64,000 nt of DNA. Origin: JAICXG01 sp036825615. GTDB taxonomy: Bacteria; Verrucomicrobiota; Verrucomicrobiia; Chthoniobacterales; UBA10450. The position numbers and the translations under genes were made by a program. The notes beneath the pieces were generated by a model. The model saw nothing but the letters and a program-made list of their open reading frames with translations, was not told where the DNA came from and ran no database searches. Positions 43,276-53,297 of the stretch are shown here, one piece after another. The stretch is from positions 1 to 64,000 of the forward strand of contig DAISXY010000014.1 of assembly GCA_036825615.1 (NCBI GenBank), written 5' to 3'. The stretch's first letter is position 1, and each line of letters begins with the position of its first letter.

Positions 43276-44967
43276 ATGAGCGACGAATGGAATCAGCACC
43301 CCGGACATTCCGGTTTGCCTAACGACGAAGAGCAGATCAGCCTGCTGGAGGCGTTTGACCGCGCCGTCGCCCTGCTCCCGCCGGATAATTTTGCGCGCGA
43401 TCGGCTGGTCGCGCTCCGGGCCGAGATCGCTTCGCAGGAGGAAATGATCGGCGACGCGCGCGAGATGATCGAGAAACTCGAGCAGGTGATCAAGAAGGTC
43501 ACTTCGCCGGCAAACCGGATCGGAACTTTCCTTGGCAGTCCAACCCGCGACACCGCCCAGATCGTGGTCGGGGGCGCGGATTATTATTGCAACGTCGATC
43601 CGCGGATCAGCCTCGCGAAATTGGAAAAAGGGACGCGCGTGCTCGTGAATGAGGCCTACGTCATCGTGGGCGATCTTGGCTTCGAAAAAGCGGGGCCGGT
43701 AAGCAAGATCGCGGAAGTCCTGAGCGACGATCGGCTGCGCGTTGGGGCGGAGCACGGGACGCAGTCAGTCGTCCTGCAACGCTCCGCCCAGCTGGCGCGC
43801 ACCCAGCTCAAGGCAGGCGACGACGTGCGCGTGGATGCAAATTATCGCGTCGCGCTCGAGCTCCTTGCGACCCCGCAATCGCGCGATCATTATCTCGATG
43901 TCGTCCCAGAGTTGCCGTGGGAAAAAGTGGGCGGGCAGGAGCAAGCGCTCCAGGCGATCCGGGATGCGATCGAGCTGCCCCTTTTGCATGCCGAGCTCTT
44001 CGAAAAATTCCAGCACGCGACTCCGAAGGGATTTCTCCTCTACGGCCCTCCCGGCTGCGGCAAAACGCTCATCGGCAAGGCGACCGCTTACAACCTGACG
44101 AAACAGCTGCGGAGCAAATCGGGCACCGACATGCACGAATATTTCATGCACATCAAAGGCCCCGAGATTCTCAACATGTGGGTCGGCGAATCGGAGCGCA
44201 TGGTGCGGGAAATTTTCGCGACCGCGCGCGAGAAACGGCGCGAAGGTTACATGCCATTTCTCTTTATTGACGAGGCCGAGAGCATCCTCGGGACGCGGCG
44301 CGCCTCGCGTTACTCGAACATTCTCTCGACTCTCGTGCCGATGTTCTGCACCGAGATGGATGGAATCGATTCACTAAACGAAGTTGTGATCATTCTTGCT
44401 TCAAACCGCGCCGACCTGATCGATCCCGCGATCCTGCGCCCGGGCCGGATCGATCGCAAAATCAAGGTGAACCGGCCCAACAAAGAGGGTGCGCGCGAGA
44501 TCTATCGCATTTACCTGACCGATGACCTGCCCTATGACCAGGCGATCCTCGAGGGCGCCGCATCGAAAGCAGTGGCGATCGATGGACTGATTGATCGTTT
44601 GCTCGAATCTCAATTCGCGAAGCGGGAAGAAAATCGGTTGCTTGAAGTCACGTTGCGGAGCGGACGCAAGGAAGCGCTCTATCGCAGCGATGTGATCAGC
44701 GGTGCGATCATTGCCTCAGTGGTCGAGCGGGCGAAAGGGATGGCAATCAAGCGTGCAATCGCTAGTGGAAAAGAGGAAGGGATTAGCGAGCCCGACCTGC
44801 AGGTCGCCTTTAACGCCGAGTATCTCGAGAACGAAATTCTTCCTGCGACCGACATCACCGAAGACTGGCTCAAGCTGATCGACTACGACCCGGATAACGT
44901 GGTCAAGATTTCGCCGGTGCGGATGATCGACCGCGCGAAAGCCAAGCCGACTTCCGGCGTCATCTGA
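43276..44967 (+). CDS. Arc/Mpa-type AAA ATPase
   Basis: The protein has 563 residues from MSDEWNQHPGHSG; the frame is open upstream without a family start. An N-terminal coiled coil (about 45-75), OB-fold pair (about 78-200) and one AAA domain with Walker A GPPGCGKT (257-264) and Walker B FLFIDEAES match Arc/Mpa proteasomal ATPases. The end is KPTSGVI, lacking the C-terminal Tyr motif that docks to the 20S core in Mpa. No proteasome, Pup or Pup-ligase gene is in the window. Two metallopeptidase genes follow on the same strand. A 9-mer copy (43317) reads LPND. Confidence 0.88.
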   Translation: MSDEWNQHPGHSGLPNDEEQISLLEAFDRAVALLPPDNFARDRLVALRAEIASQEEMIGDAREMIEKLEQVIKKVTSPANRIGTFLGSPTRDTAQIVVGGADYYCNVDPRISLAKLEKGTRVLVNEAYVIVGDLGFEKAGPVSKIAEVLSDDRLRVGAEHGTQSVVLQRSAQLARTQLKAGDDVRVDANYRVALELLATPQSRDHYLDVVPELPWEKVGGQEQALQAIRDAIELPLLHAELFEKFQHATPKGFLLYGPPGCGKTLIGKATAYNLTKQLRSKSGTDMHEYFMHIKGPEILNMWVGESERMVREIFATAREKRREGYMPFLFIDEAESILGTRRASRYSNILSTLVPMFCTEMDGIDSLNEVVIILASNRADLIDPAILRPGRIDRKIKVNRPNKEGAREIYRIYLTDDLPYDQAILEGAASKAVAIDGLIDRLLESQFAKREENRLLEVTLRSGRKEALYRSDVISGAIIASVVERAKGMAIKRAIASGKEEGISEPDLQVAFNAEYLENEILPATDITEDWLKLIDYDPDNVVKISPVRMIDRAKAKPTSGVI

Positions 44968-45039
44968 CGCTTCTCCAGTCACCTCCGGCGCGTATTTTCC
45001 TCTCGCGCACGGCTCGATTTGCGTGGATAGGAAACGGCG

Positions 45040-46728
45040 ATGAAAATTCGGCCGTTTGCTCTCACGCTCGCTCTTATTCTTAGTTCCATGAACGTGGCCT
45101 TCGCGAGAGAAACGCGGCAACCGGATAAGGCCAGGCTGGATGAGTTTATCGCGAAATTTGCCCCGACCGAGATCAAGGTCGATCTCGCAAAGTTTTCGCC
45201 TAACGACCGCAAGGTCCTGGCCCGGCTGGTCGAGGCCTCACAGATCATTGACGGCCTTTTCCTCCGCCAGGCCTGGGCCGGCAATCCTTCGATGCTGCTC
45301 CAGCTTGCCGGTGACCAGAGTCCGGAAGGGCGCTCCCGGCTGCATTATTTCCTAATCAACAAAGGTCCGTGGTCGCGAGTCCATCATAACGCGCCTTTTG
45401 TGATCGGCGCGCCGCAAAAGCCGCCGGGCGCCGGCTTTTATCCCCTCGACTCGACCAAGGCAGAAATCGAGAGCTGGATCAAGTCGCTTCCGGCGGAGGA
45501 ACAGGAAAGGGCGAAAGGGTTTTTCACCGTCATCAAACGCCAGGCCGACAAGTCGCTAACTCTCGTTCCCTACAACCTGGAATATGGCGGCGAGCTCAGG
45601 GTCGCGGCCGATCTCCTGCACGAGGCCGCGGAGGCGGCAAGTGAGTCGAGCTTAAAGCAGTTTCTGACCACGCGCGCCGACGCTTTCCTGACTAATGACT
45701 ATTATGCGAGCGATGTGGCCTGGATGGAGCTACAGGGGGCGATCGAGCCGACGATTGGGCCTTACGAAGTCTACGAAGATGAATGGTTCAATTACAAGGC
45801 GGCCTTTGAATCATTCATAACCGTGCAGGACGCAGAAGAAAGCGCAAAGCTGGAGAAATACTCGGGTCAGCTTCAGGACATCGAAAACCATCTCCCGATT
45901 GACCCGAAGTATCGCAACCCGAAGCTCGGCGCCCTTGCTCCCATGGTGGTGGTGAACGAGATCTTTTGCGCGGGTGATGCCAACCACGGCGTCCAGACCG
46001 CCGCCTTCAATCTGCCTAACGACGAAAGGGTGACCCGCGAGAAGGGCTCAAAGCGGGTCATGCTAAAAAATATCCAGGAGGCAAAATTCGAGAAGACGTT
46101 GATCCCGATTTCAAAGATTGTCCTTTCGCCTAACGACCAAAAGGATATCAGCTTTGACGCGTTCTTTACCCATATCGTGGTGCACGAGCTGATGCACGGA
46201 CTCGGCCCGCACGATGTGACTGTCAACGGCCGTCAATCCACGGTTCGGCAGGAGTTAAAGGATACCTATAGCGCCCTGGAGGAGGCGAAGGCGGATATTT
46301 CGGGTCTTTTTGCGATTCAATACATGATCGACAAAGGCGTCCTGCCGAAGTCGCTCGAGCGGCCACTTTATACGACTTATCTCGCTTCGAGCTTTCGCAC
46401 GATTCGGTTTGGGACGAGCGAAGCGCATGGCAGAGGAATGGTTGTTCAGTTTAACTGGATTCTCGATCACGGCGGCTTTGTCGCGCACCCGGACGGCACC
46501 TTTTCGGTCGACATGGATAAGATCAAGAAGGCGGTGGAAGGCTTGACGCACGAGATCATGACCGTGCAGGCGGAAGGCAACTATGAAAAGGCGAAGGCGC
46601 TCCTGCCGAGTCTCAGCAACTCAATCCGACCCGAGGTCGAAACTGCCCTAAACAAGATGGGCAACCTGCCGGTCGATATCGAACCGAAGTTCACGACCGC
46701 CGAACAACTCGTCCGCGACTATCCGTAG
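45040..46728 (+). CDS. Exported M49-like zinc metallopeptidase
   Basis: The protein has 562 residues with a signal peptide (IRPFALTLALILSSMNVAFA) and an AGGA site before ATG. The zinc site VVHELMHGLGPH and downstream EEAKADISGLFAIQYM match the HExxxH-type and EECRAD-like motifs of dipeptidyl-peptidase III (M49) relatives. It probably removes dipeptides from peptides in the periplasm. Three exact 9-mer copies (45198, 46014, 46128) all read Pro-Asn-Asp. Confidence 0.82.
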   Translation: MKIRPFALTLALILSSMNVAFARETRQPDKARLDEFIAKFAPTEIKVDLAKFSPNDRKVLARLVEASQIIDGLFLRQAWAGNPSMLLQLAGDQSPEGRSRLHYFLINKGPWSRVHHNAPFVIGAPQKPPGAGFYPLDSTKAEIESWIKSLPAEEQERAKGFFTVIKRQADKSLTLVPYNLEYGGELRVAADLLHEAAEAASESSLKQFLTTRADAFLTNDYYASDVAWMELQGAIEPTIGPYEVYEDEWFNYKAAFESFITVQDAEESAKLEKYSGQLQDIENHLPIDPKYRNPKLGALAPMVVVNEIFCAGDANHGVQTAAFNLPNDERVTREKGSKRVMLKNIQEAKFEKTLIPISKIVLSPNDQKDISFDAFFTHIVVHELMHGLGPHDVTVNGRQSTVRQELKDTYSALEEAKADISGLFAIQYMIDKGVLPKSLERPLYTTYLASSFRTIRFGTSEAHGRGMVVQFNWILDHGGFVAHPDGTFSVDMDKIKKAVEGLTHEIMTVQAEGNYEKAKALLPSLSNSIRPEVETALNKMGNLPVDIEPKFTTAEQLVRDYP

Positions 46729-46860
46729 CGCTCGGCTACGGCCTCGTCGCCATGACACTGCGCCCCGCTGGATTGTGATTGTTTAAAGGCTGATCCAAAC
46801 GAGATATAGCTGAAGCATTTCGACTTTTCGTGGCCATCGCCGTCCACTAGGATGCCCGCC

Positions 46861-48651
46861 GTGAAGAAAACATCTCTCGCGTGCAGCATCGCCATGCTCG
46901 CTTGCTTCGGTCACCTTTTCGCCCAGACGGCCCCCGGACCCAACAACAAGCCGGAGGTTTCCAATAAAGCCTTGATCACCGAGCAAACGCCTCCGGGCCT
47001 GAGTCCAAAACTGGGCGGGCCAGGTCTTCTCCAGTTACTCGCGAAACAGTTCTATGACTGGCGCAACCAGCAGTATCCGGTGCGCAGCAGTGACGCCGGC
47101 CTCCACACCTGGGATGACCGCTTAACGGATTATTCGGCGGAAAAAATCGCGGAGCGCGCCCGGCACGTGCGCGAGTTGCTGGACCGGGTAAACGGGATGC
47201 AGACGGCGAGCTGGCCGAAGGACGATCGGATCGACTGGATCCTGTTTCGCTCCGAGTTGGAGAGTTACGCCTTTGACGATCGCGTCTGGCATTCCACCTC
47301 GCGCGATCCGCAGACCTATGTCGGTGAATGCAGCAATGCCATCTTCTCACTCCTGAAAAAGGAATACGATACGCCGCAGAACCGCGCCCGGGCGGCGACC
47401 GCGCGCCTGAAGGCGATGCCGGCGATGCTGCGCGAGGGTGAACGCAACCTGACTGAGCCAGTGAAGCTCTTTGCCCAGCTCGCGATCGCCTCCGCCCGCG
47501 CAATCGATCCGCTTTTCAACCAAAGCCTGATGACGCTCGCTAAGGATCTTCCACCTAACGAGTATAAGAGCCTGACGGAAGCGCGCGATATGGCGCTCAA
47601 AGCAATCCATGACTTTGCCGATCAGCTCGAGCAACAGCTGCCGCAGATGGTGGCCTTTGCTCCGATGGGCGAACAGAACTATAACTGGTATCTCCATCAC
47701 GTCCTGCTTCTCCCGCTCACCGCCGATGAGGTCGAAATGATCGGCCGGGTGGAGTTAGCCCGGTATCGCGCGTATGAAGCCTGGCTGCCTGATCCTGCGC
47801 TTGCCGACCCGGACCCGAAGCGGAGCAAGAACATTCCGCCCGATCAGGCCGCGTTCCTCAAAGCCTACGAGAGCCGCGAGGCGGAGATGATCCGGTTTCT
47901 GAAGGAGCATCAGCTTGTAACTCTCCCCTCCGGCCTGGGTAAGTTTGAGATTCGACAGTTACCGGAAGCGTTCAAGCCGACCAGTCCGGGTGGCTTTATG
48001 AATCCGCCTGGAGTTTACGATAAGGACCCGACTGGGTTTTACTTCATTCCGACTTACAATCCCGAGTCGAAGAACTTCTACATCAGGGCCGCAATCGAAG
48101 ATCCACGGCCGATTCTCGGGCATGAAGGTATCCCCGGCCATTTCCTCCAACTTTCGATCGCGAACGATCTCACGGATGAAATCCGACGGCAGCATGGGGA
48201 CAGTGTTTTTATCGAGGGCTGGGCGCTCTATGGTGAGGAGATGCTCCTGCGCAATGGTCTTTACCCGGTTAATTCCGCCTCGGCCGGGCAAGTGTTGCGA
48301 CTGGCCCGCTATCGCTCGGCGCGGATCGGCGTGGATGTGAACCTGCACACTGGGAAATGGAGTTTCGAGCAGGCAGTTCAATATTTCATGGACGCCGGCG
48401 GCTTGGATCGCGAAGCGGCGGAAGGGGAGGCGGCGGGGGCTGCTTCCAACCCGACGCAGAAGATCAGTTACATCATTGGGAAATGGCAGATCATGCAATT
48501 GTTAGGCCGCTATCGCGACAAGATGGGAGATAAGTTCCGGCTCGGTGAATTTCACGACCAGCTTATCAGCCACGGGAGTCTGCCCGTTTCGGTCATTGAG
48601 TGGATCATGCTCGATGATTCCTCGGCGGTGGAGAAGGCGCTCGTGCTCTAG
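46861..48651 (+). CDS. Exported DUF885 metallopeptidase-like protein
   Basis: The protein has 596 residues. GTG 46861 has an AGGA site 8 bases upstream and begins a signal peptide (KKTSLACSIAMLACFGHLFA); ATG 46852 is an alternative. The DUF885 zinc signature is LGHEGIPGHFLQLS (HExxxxH), followed by FIEGWALYGEEMLL. This family holds predicted zinc carboxypeptidases. With the preceding M49-like gene it suggests a peptide-degradation cluster. Near copies of the 9-mer occur at 47553 (PPNE) and 48499 (LLG). Confidence 0.85.
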   Translation: MKKTSLACSIAMLACFGHLFAQTAPGPNNKPEVSNKALITEQTPPGLSPKLGGPGLLQLLAKQFYDWRNQQYPVRSSDAGLHTWDDRLTDYSAEKIAERARHVRELLDRVNGMQTASWPKDDRIDWILFRSELESYAFDDRVWHSTSRDPQTYVGECSNAIFSLLKKEYDTPQNRARAATARLKAMPAMLREGERNLTEPVKLFAQLAIASARAIDPLFNQSLMTLAKDLPPNEYKSLTEARDMALKAIHDFADQLEQQLPQMVAFAPMGEQNYNWYLHHVLLLPLTADEVEMIGRVELARYRAYEAWLPDPALADPDPKRSKNIPPDQAAFLKAYESREAEMIRFLKEHQLVTLPSGLGKFEIRQLPEAFKPTSPGGFMNPPGVYDKDPTGFYFIPTYNPESKNFYIRAAIEDPRPILGHEGIPGHFLQLSIANDLTDEIRRQHGDSVFIEGWALYGEEMLLRNGLYPVNSASAGQVLRLARYRSARIGVDVNLHTGKWSFEQAVQYFMDAGGLDREAAEGEAAGAASNPTQKISYIIGKWQIMQLLGRYRDKMGDKFRLGEFHDQLISHGSLPVSVIEWIMLDDSSAVEKALVL

Positions 48652-48810
48652 CCTCCCTGCGCCAACTCGGCTTCGAGCAAAGAGCGCGCTGTTTTCTGGA
48701 CGAATTGACGATTCGTCCTAAATTGCCGGTATGCGGTCGTGCGAGATCCTGCAATTGGTTCGCGCGTCACTCGGCGCCTCACTGGCATCGCGTCTGCTTG
48801 AGGAGAAACG

Positions 48811-49113
48811 ATGAAGCCCGCTCCCAATCTTTCCCCGGCCCGTCGTTCGCCGTACGAAGATCGGCGCGAGGGAGAAGACAAACTTTTCCGGGCCCCGGAA
48901 TTCCAATTCCAGCCGCGGCGTTTTGGCGATTTTTTCGGAGGTTACGGCCGGCCACGGCGGCGTCCTGGATTCAGCGCGCTCGCCTGGGAAGTATTGCGTG
49001 CCGATGCAAGCCGGACGTTTCCACTCGAGACGGCGGTGCTCGGTTTGATCACGCTGGTGGCGGCATGGCCGGTCGCGGCCATGATCCATGAGGTGATCCG
49101 ACTTCTGAAGTAA
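48811..49113 (+). CDS. Small protein with one C-terminal membrane helix
   Basis: The protein has 100 residues with a strong GAGGAG site. The first ~60 residues are charged and rich in Arg, Pro and Gly (FQFQPRRFGDFFGGYGRPRR); a single membrane helix follows (TAVLGLITLVAAWPVAAMI). No family recognised. It ends 7 bp from the convergent Kelch gene. Confidence 0.55.
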   Translation: MKPAPNLSPARRSPYEDRREGEDKLFRAPEFQFQPRRFGDFFGGYGRPRRRPGFSALAWEVLRADASRTFPLETAVLGLITLVAAWPVAAMIHEVIRLLK

Positions 49114-49120
49114 GCGCGGT

Positions 49121-51241
49121 TTACGGCTGAACCAATTCGGCCGTTCCGCTGATCGCCGGACTATCGACCCCGCCAGCGATCATGATGCGCCCATCATTGA
49201 GCAGCGTGGCGGTGTGGTTTTGACGCGCCGCGGTCATCGTTCCAAAGAGGCTCATCGTCTTCCCGACAGGATCGTAGATTTCGACAGAATCGAGCGCGTT
49301 TTGTAGCCCGCCAAAAACGGAGTTACCGGTCGAAGCCCCGCCAATCACAAGCACCTCGCCCGCGAGCGAGCCCCAGCTACTGGGGAGCAGGATGGCAATG
49401 TGCCGCTGCCGCGGTTGCAAAACGCCGGGAGGTTGGGAGAAGGAGTGAGTCGGCGCGTTATAAAGGTCCCCGGTGTCATTAAAGGATATGCCGCCGGTGA
49501 TCAGAACCGTGCCGTCGTTCAGGAGGGTTGCGTCGTGTTCGGTCCGGCCAACATGCATCTCCTGGGCGAGAGTCCAGGTGCCGCGTTTCGGGTTAAAGAT
49601 TTCAGCGGTGGGCGTCCCGGGGTTCACCGGGTCGCCGTTGTTGAGTGAAGCGCCGCCTTCGACCAAAACGGTCCCGTTGGTCAGGAGCGTGGAACGATGG
49701 CGTTTGCGCTGGACGTTGAGGTCGCCCGTGCTGGCGAAGGTGCCGGTCGCCGGGTTGTAAATCTCGCACTCTTTCAATGGTGTCGCACCATGCCGGCCGC
49801 CTGAGACGAGGACGAATCCATTGTTCAACAGGCTGGCAGCCGCGAGGGAGCGAACACTCAGCATCGAGCCGGTCAAGGAAAACTGCTGGGATGCCGGGTC
49901 GTAGAGCTCGGCCGAACTGGTGTCGCGGCTGGCTGTTTTGCCGCCGGCGACCAGGACTTTTCCGGTCTGAAGCAAGGTCGCGGTATGGCTCTTTCTGGCC
50001 TGTGAGAGAGAACCGACGAGGGTAAATGAGTTATTCGTCGGGTTGAATACTTCAGCTGACTTGAGGTAGATCGAGTCGGTGCTGCCACCCGCGAGAAGCA
50101 CGGTGCCATTGGGAAGGAGCGTGTCGGTATGTTGGTTGCGCGCAACCTGCATGTTACCGAGCGAGGTGAAGATGTGGGTCACCGGATCCAGGATTTCCGC
50201 AGTTTGGAGGGTCTTGTTCCCGGTGATTCCGCCGGCTACGAGCACAGCCCCATTGTTGAGCAAGGTCGCGGTGGGCCCGGAGCGATTCTCGTCCATCACG
50301 TCAAGGACCGACCAGCGTCCGGTGCCAGGATCCCAGATCTCGTTTGTCTCGAGAAAACCGCTTTCCAATGTGGTCCCGCCGATTACCGCGACCTTCCCGG
50401 TTGTTGGGATCAGGAGAGCGCGATGATTGGAACGGTGATAGAGCATTTTGCCCGCACCAGTGAACACCTGCGTCGTCGGGTCAAAGATGTCGACCTCATC
50501 ATGCGGACTCGTGCCGGAGAATCCGCCGGTCACAAGCACACGGCCGTCGAGCAGGAGCGTGGTCTGGTGATTGGCGCGCGGCACCTTCATCGTCGCTGCC
50601 AGTTGGGTGAAAAGCTGGGTCGTCGGGTTGTAAATCCACGCGTCGTCGGAGGCGATCGGGCCGACGTAACCGCCGGTGATGAGGATCGAGCCGTCGCTCA
50701 AGCTCACGGCCGAATGGCTGCTCCGGTTGGTGGGCGAATTGGTCGTCACGGTAAAGGTCTGCGCGGTCGGATCGTAAACATCGGCCTGCTTGCCGCCGAC
50801 GATCAGCACTTTCCCACCAGGCAAAATGTTGGCGGTATGTTTGCTCCGGGCGATGCTCATCTGCTTGGTGGTGAGAGCAAAAGTGCCGCTGGCCGGATCG
50901 TAAAGCTCGGCCGACTGGATCAACTTCGTGCCCGGCCCGTTGTCACCGCCGGCGATGAGGACGCGGCCATCATTCAACAACGTGGCGGTGTGATTCGCTC
51001 GCGCCACCACCATGTTGCCCGTAGGCGTGAACGTTCCATTCGCCGGATTGTAGAGGAGCGCCGAGTTGAGCGTCGCGGTTTCATTCAGGCCCCCAGCGAT
51101 CAAGACGAGGCCAGAGTTGAGCACTGTGGCGGTCTGTCCGGCGCGCTCGGGAGTGAGTGGAATCGTATCCGCCCGCAGGCTGGCCGGGCTCGCGACCCAG
51201 GGGAGAGTTAAAAGACACAAGACGAAAAGGAGTTTTTTCAT
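49121..51241 (-). CDS. Exported Kelch-repeat protein
   Basis: The protein has 706 residues from MKKLLFVLCLLTLPWVASPA (signal peptide). I count 14 Kelch motifs of the form (A/S)xHTATLLNDGRVLIAGG, each ~45-50 residues apart, enough for two seven-bladed propellers. There is no catalytic Cu site as in galactose oxidase. It is likely a secreted or surface binding protein. The gene has no copy of the 9-mer. Confidence 0.85.
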   Translation of the reverse strand: MKKLLFVLCLLTLPWVASPASLRADTIPLTPERAGQTATVLNSGLVLIAGGLNETATLNSALLYNPANGTFTPTGNMVVARANHTATLLNDGRVLIAGGDNGPGTKLIQSAELYDPASGTFALTTKQMSIARSKHTANILPGGKVLIVGGKQADVYDPTAQTFTVTTNSPTNRSSHSAVSLSDGSILITGGYVGPIASDDAWIYNPTTQLFTQLAATMKVPRANHQTTLLLDGRVLVTGGFSGTSPHDEVDIFDPTTQVFTGAGKMLYHRSNHRALLIPTTGKVAVIGGTTLESGFLETNEIWDPGTGRWSVLDVMDENRSGPTATLLNNGAVLVAGGITGNKTLQTAEILDPVTHIFTSLGNMQVARNQHTDTLLPNGTVLLAGGSTDSIYLKSAEVFNPTNNSFTLVGSLSQARKSHTATLLQTGKVLVAGGKTASRDTSSAELYDPASQQFSLTGSMLSVRSLAAASLLNNGFVLVSGGRHGATPLKECEIYNPATGTFASTGDLNVQRKRHRSTLLTNGTVLVEGGASLNNGDPVNPGTPTAEIFNPKRGTWTLAQEMHVGRTEHDATLLNDGTVLITGGISFNDTGDLYNAPTHSFSQPPGVLQPRQRHIAILLPSSWGSLAGEVLVIGGASTGNSVFGGLQNALDSVEIYDPVGKTMSLFGTMTAARQNHTATLLNDGRIMIAGGVDSPAISGTAELVQP

Positions 51242-51492
51242 ATAGCTTCGCAACACTTGGAAAGCGGGCCTTCCATTCCCGCTTCAGGGATCCGTTGAAG
51301 AGCGGATTCTACCCAAATCCGACCAAACCATCCAGTGAAAATATCCGCTTTTTTCGGAACCTTGTGGACACAGCGCCGTTTTCTCCTACCGTTTCACCCC
51401 CAGCGCCGCCACTGGACGGCCGGTGCGGGCTCGCCTCGCGCGGGAATTGCTTCCCCTTCAAAGAACAAACACCAACTCATCATCATTACATC

Positions 51493-53244
51493 TTGAACAC
51501 ACAACCAACTCACAGCCATCTCATCGCCCCGCACGGCGGCGAACTCGTTAACCTGCTCCTCAAACCGGAATACGCCGCCGAAACCAAAGCCGAATCGCGC
51601 GATTTCCCCTCCTGGGACCTGACACCGCGCCAGATTTGCGACCTCGAATTGCTTCTCACCGGCGGGTTCTCACCCCTGCGCGGTTTCATGAATCGGCACG
51701 ACTACGAAAACGTCTGCGAAAAAATGCGGCTCGCCAACGGCACTCTCTGGCCCATGCCGATCACCCTCGATGTCTCGGAGGCGTTCGCGAAAACTCTGAC
51801 TCCGGGCAGCACCAGGATCGCGTTGCGCGATGCCGAGGGCGTTATGATCGCAATCCTGCACGTCGAAGATGTTTGGCAGCCGGACCGCGCCGCCGAGGCG
51901 AAATCGGTTTTCGGCACCAACAGTCAGGTGCATCCAGGAGTGAGTTATCTCATGAATAGGAGCCACCCATGGTACGTCGGCGGGCTTCTCGAAGGACTTC
52001 AGCTTCCGAGTCATTATGACTTTAAGAGTCTGCGCCTGACTCCGGCCGAGCTGCGGGCCGATTTCGCCAACCGCGGCTGGCGCCGGGTGGTTGCTTTCCA
52101 GACCCGCAACCCGATGCACCGCGCCCATGTCGAGCTGACTTTCCGCGCCGCGCGCCAGGTCGAAGCGAGCCTGCTCATTCACCCCGTCGTCGGTATGACC
52201 AAGCCAGGCGATGTCGATTATTTCACCCGGGTGCGCTGCTACCAGTTACTCGTGGGCAAATACCCGGCCGGCACCGCCCGGCTCGCGCTTGTTCCGTTTG
52301 CAATGCGCATGGGTGGACCGCGCGAAGCAATCTGGCACTCGCTCATTCGCAAGAATCACGGTTGCACTCATTTCATCATCGGCCGCGATCATGCCGGGCC
52401 GGGCAAAGATAGTGATGGGAAGCCGTTCTACGGACCGTACGACGCGCAGGAACTCTTCCGCAAACATGAGCAGGAGATAGGAGTCAAAATGGTGCCGTTC
52501 CAGATGATGGTCTATCTCGAAGACCGGGATAAGTATTTCCCGGCGAACGAAGTCCCCGAGGGTGCGCGGGTGCTGACTCTTTCCGGGACCGAACTGCGCA
52601 GTCGCCTCAACGAAGGTCGCGAGATACCAAGCTGGTTCACTTATCCTGAAGTCGCGACTGAGTTGCGGCGTAGTTTTCCGCCCCGGCACAAGCAGGGTCT
52701 GACGATTTTCTTCAGCGGCCTTTCTGGTGCGGGTAAGTCAACGATTGCCAACGTTCTCATGACCAAGTTCCTTGAGATTGGTGGCCGGCCAGTAACTCTG
52801 CTCGATGGTGACCTGGTGCGGAAGCATCTCTCCTCCGAGCTGGGCTTTTCAAAAGAGCACCGCGACATCAATATCCGCCGCATCGGTTATGTTGCTTCCG
52901 AGATTACGAAGAACGGCGGGATCGCCATTTGCGCGCCCATCGCGCCTTACGATGCCACGCGCAAAGAGATCCGAGGCATGATCGAGCCAGTGGGCGGTTT
53001 CATCCTCGTGCATCTCTCCACCTCGGTGGAGGTGTGCGAGCAGCGCGACCGCAAAGGTCTCTATGCCAAGGCCCGCGCCGGTATCCTGAAGGAATTCACC
53101 GGGATCAGCGATCCTTATGAGGAGCCGACCGATGCCGAAGTGCGGATTAACACTGCCGAGCTGACTCCGGAAGAGGCAGCCCAGGAAATTGTCCTGCACC
53201 TCGAGCGCGAAGGCTTCATTGGGATGAATCGCGGCACGGTTTAG
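51493..53244 (+). CDS. Bifunctional sulfate adenylyltransferase / adenylylsulfate kinase
   Basis: The protein has 583 residues from TTG 51493; the frame is open upstream to 51157 but not family-like, and no good ribosome site was found. The ATP sulfurylase part has RNPMHRAHVE (about 206), GRDHAGPGKDSDGKPFYG (about 297) and the start HSHLIAPHGGELVNLLL. The APS kinase part has GLSGAGKST (about 410) and ends FIGMNRGTV. It converts sulfate and ATP to APS and then PAPS for assimilation or sulfation. No reductase is nearby. Confidence 0.92.
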   Translation: MNTQPTHSHLIAPHGGELVNLLLKPEYAAETKAESRDFPSWDLTPRQICDLELLLTGGFSPLRGFMNRHDYENVCEKMRLANGTLWPMPITLDVSEAFAKTLTPGSTRIALRDAEGVMIAILHVEDVWQPDRAAEAKSVFGTNSQVHPGVSYLMNRSHPWYVGGLLEGLQLPSHYDFKSLRLTPAELRADFANRGWRRVVAFQTRNPMHRAHVELTFRAARQVEASLLIHPVVGMTKPGDVDYFTRVRCYQLLVGKYPAGTARLALVPFAMRMGGPREAIWHSLIRKNHGCTHFIIGRDHAGPGKDSDGKPFYGPYDAQELFRKHEQEIGVKMVPFQMMVYLEDRDKYFPANEVPEGARVLTLSGTELRSRLNEGREIPSWFTYPEVATELRRSFPPRHKQGLTIFFSGLSGAGKSTIANVLMTKFLEIGGRPVTLLDGDLVRKHLSSELGFSKEHRDINIRRIGYVASEITKNGGIAICAPIAPYDATRKEIRGMIEPVGGFILVHLSTSVEVCEQRDRKGLYAKARAGILKEFTGISDPYEEPTDAEVRINTAELTPEEAAQEIVLHLEREGFIGMNRGTV

Positions 53245-53297
53245 GCCGGTCGCGGCAGGCTCGCCAAGCAGGTTTCGGCGGCGTAGAGTCCGATCCT

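Noticed and set aside
49121..51241. Regular repeats that could be mistaken for a CRISPR or tandem DNA array
   Set aside because: The repetition is at protein level (Kelch motifs) with diverged DNA; no identical repeats with uniform spacers.
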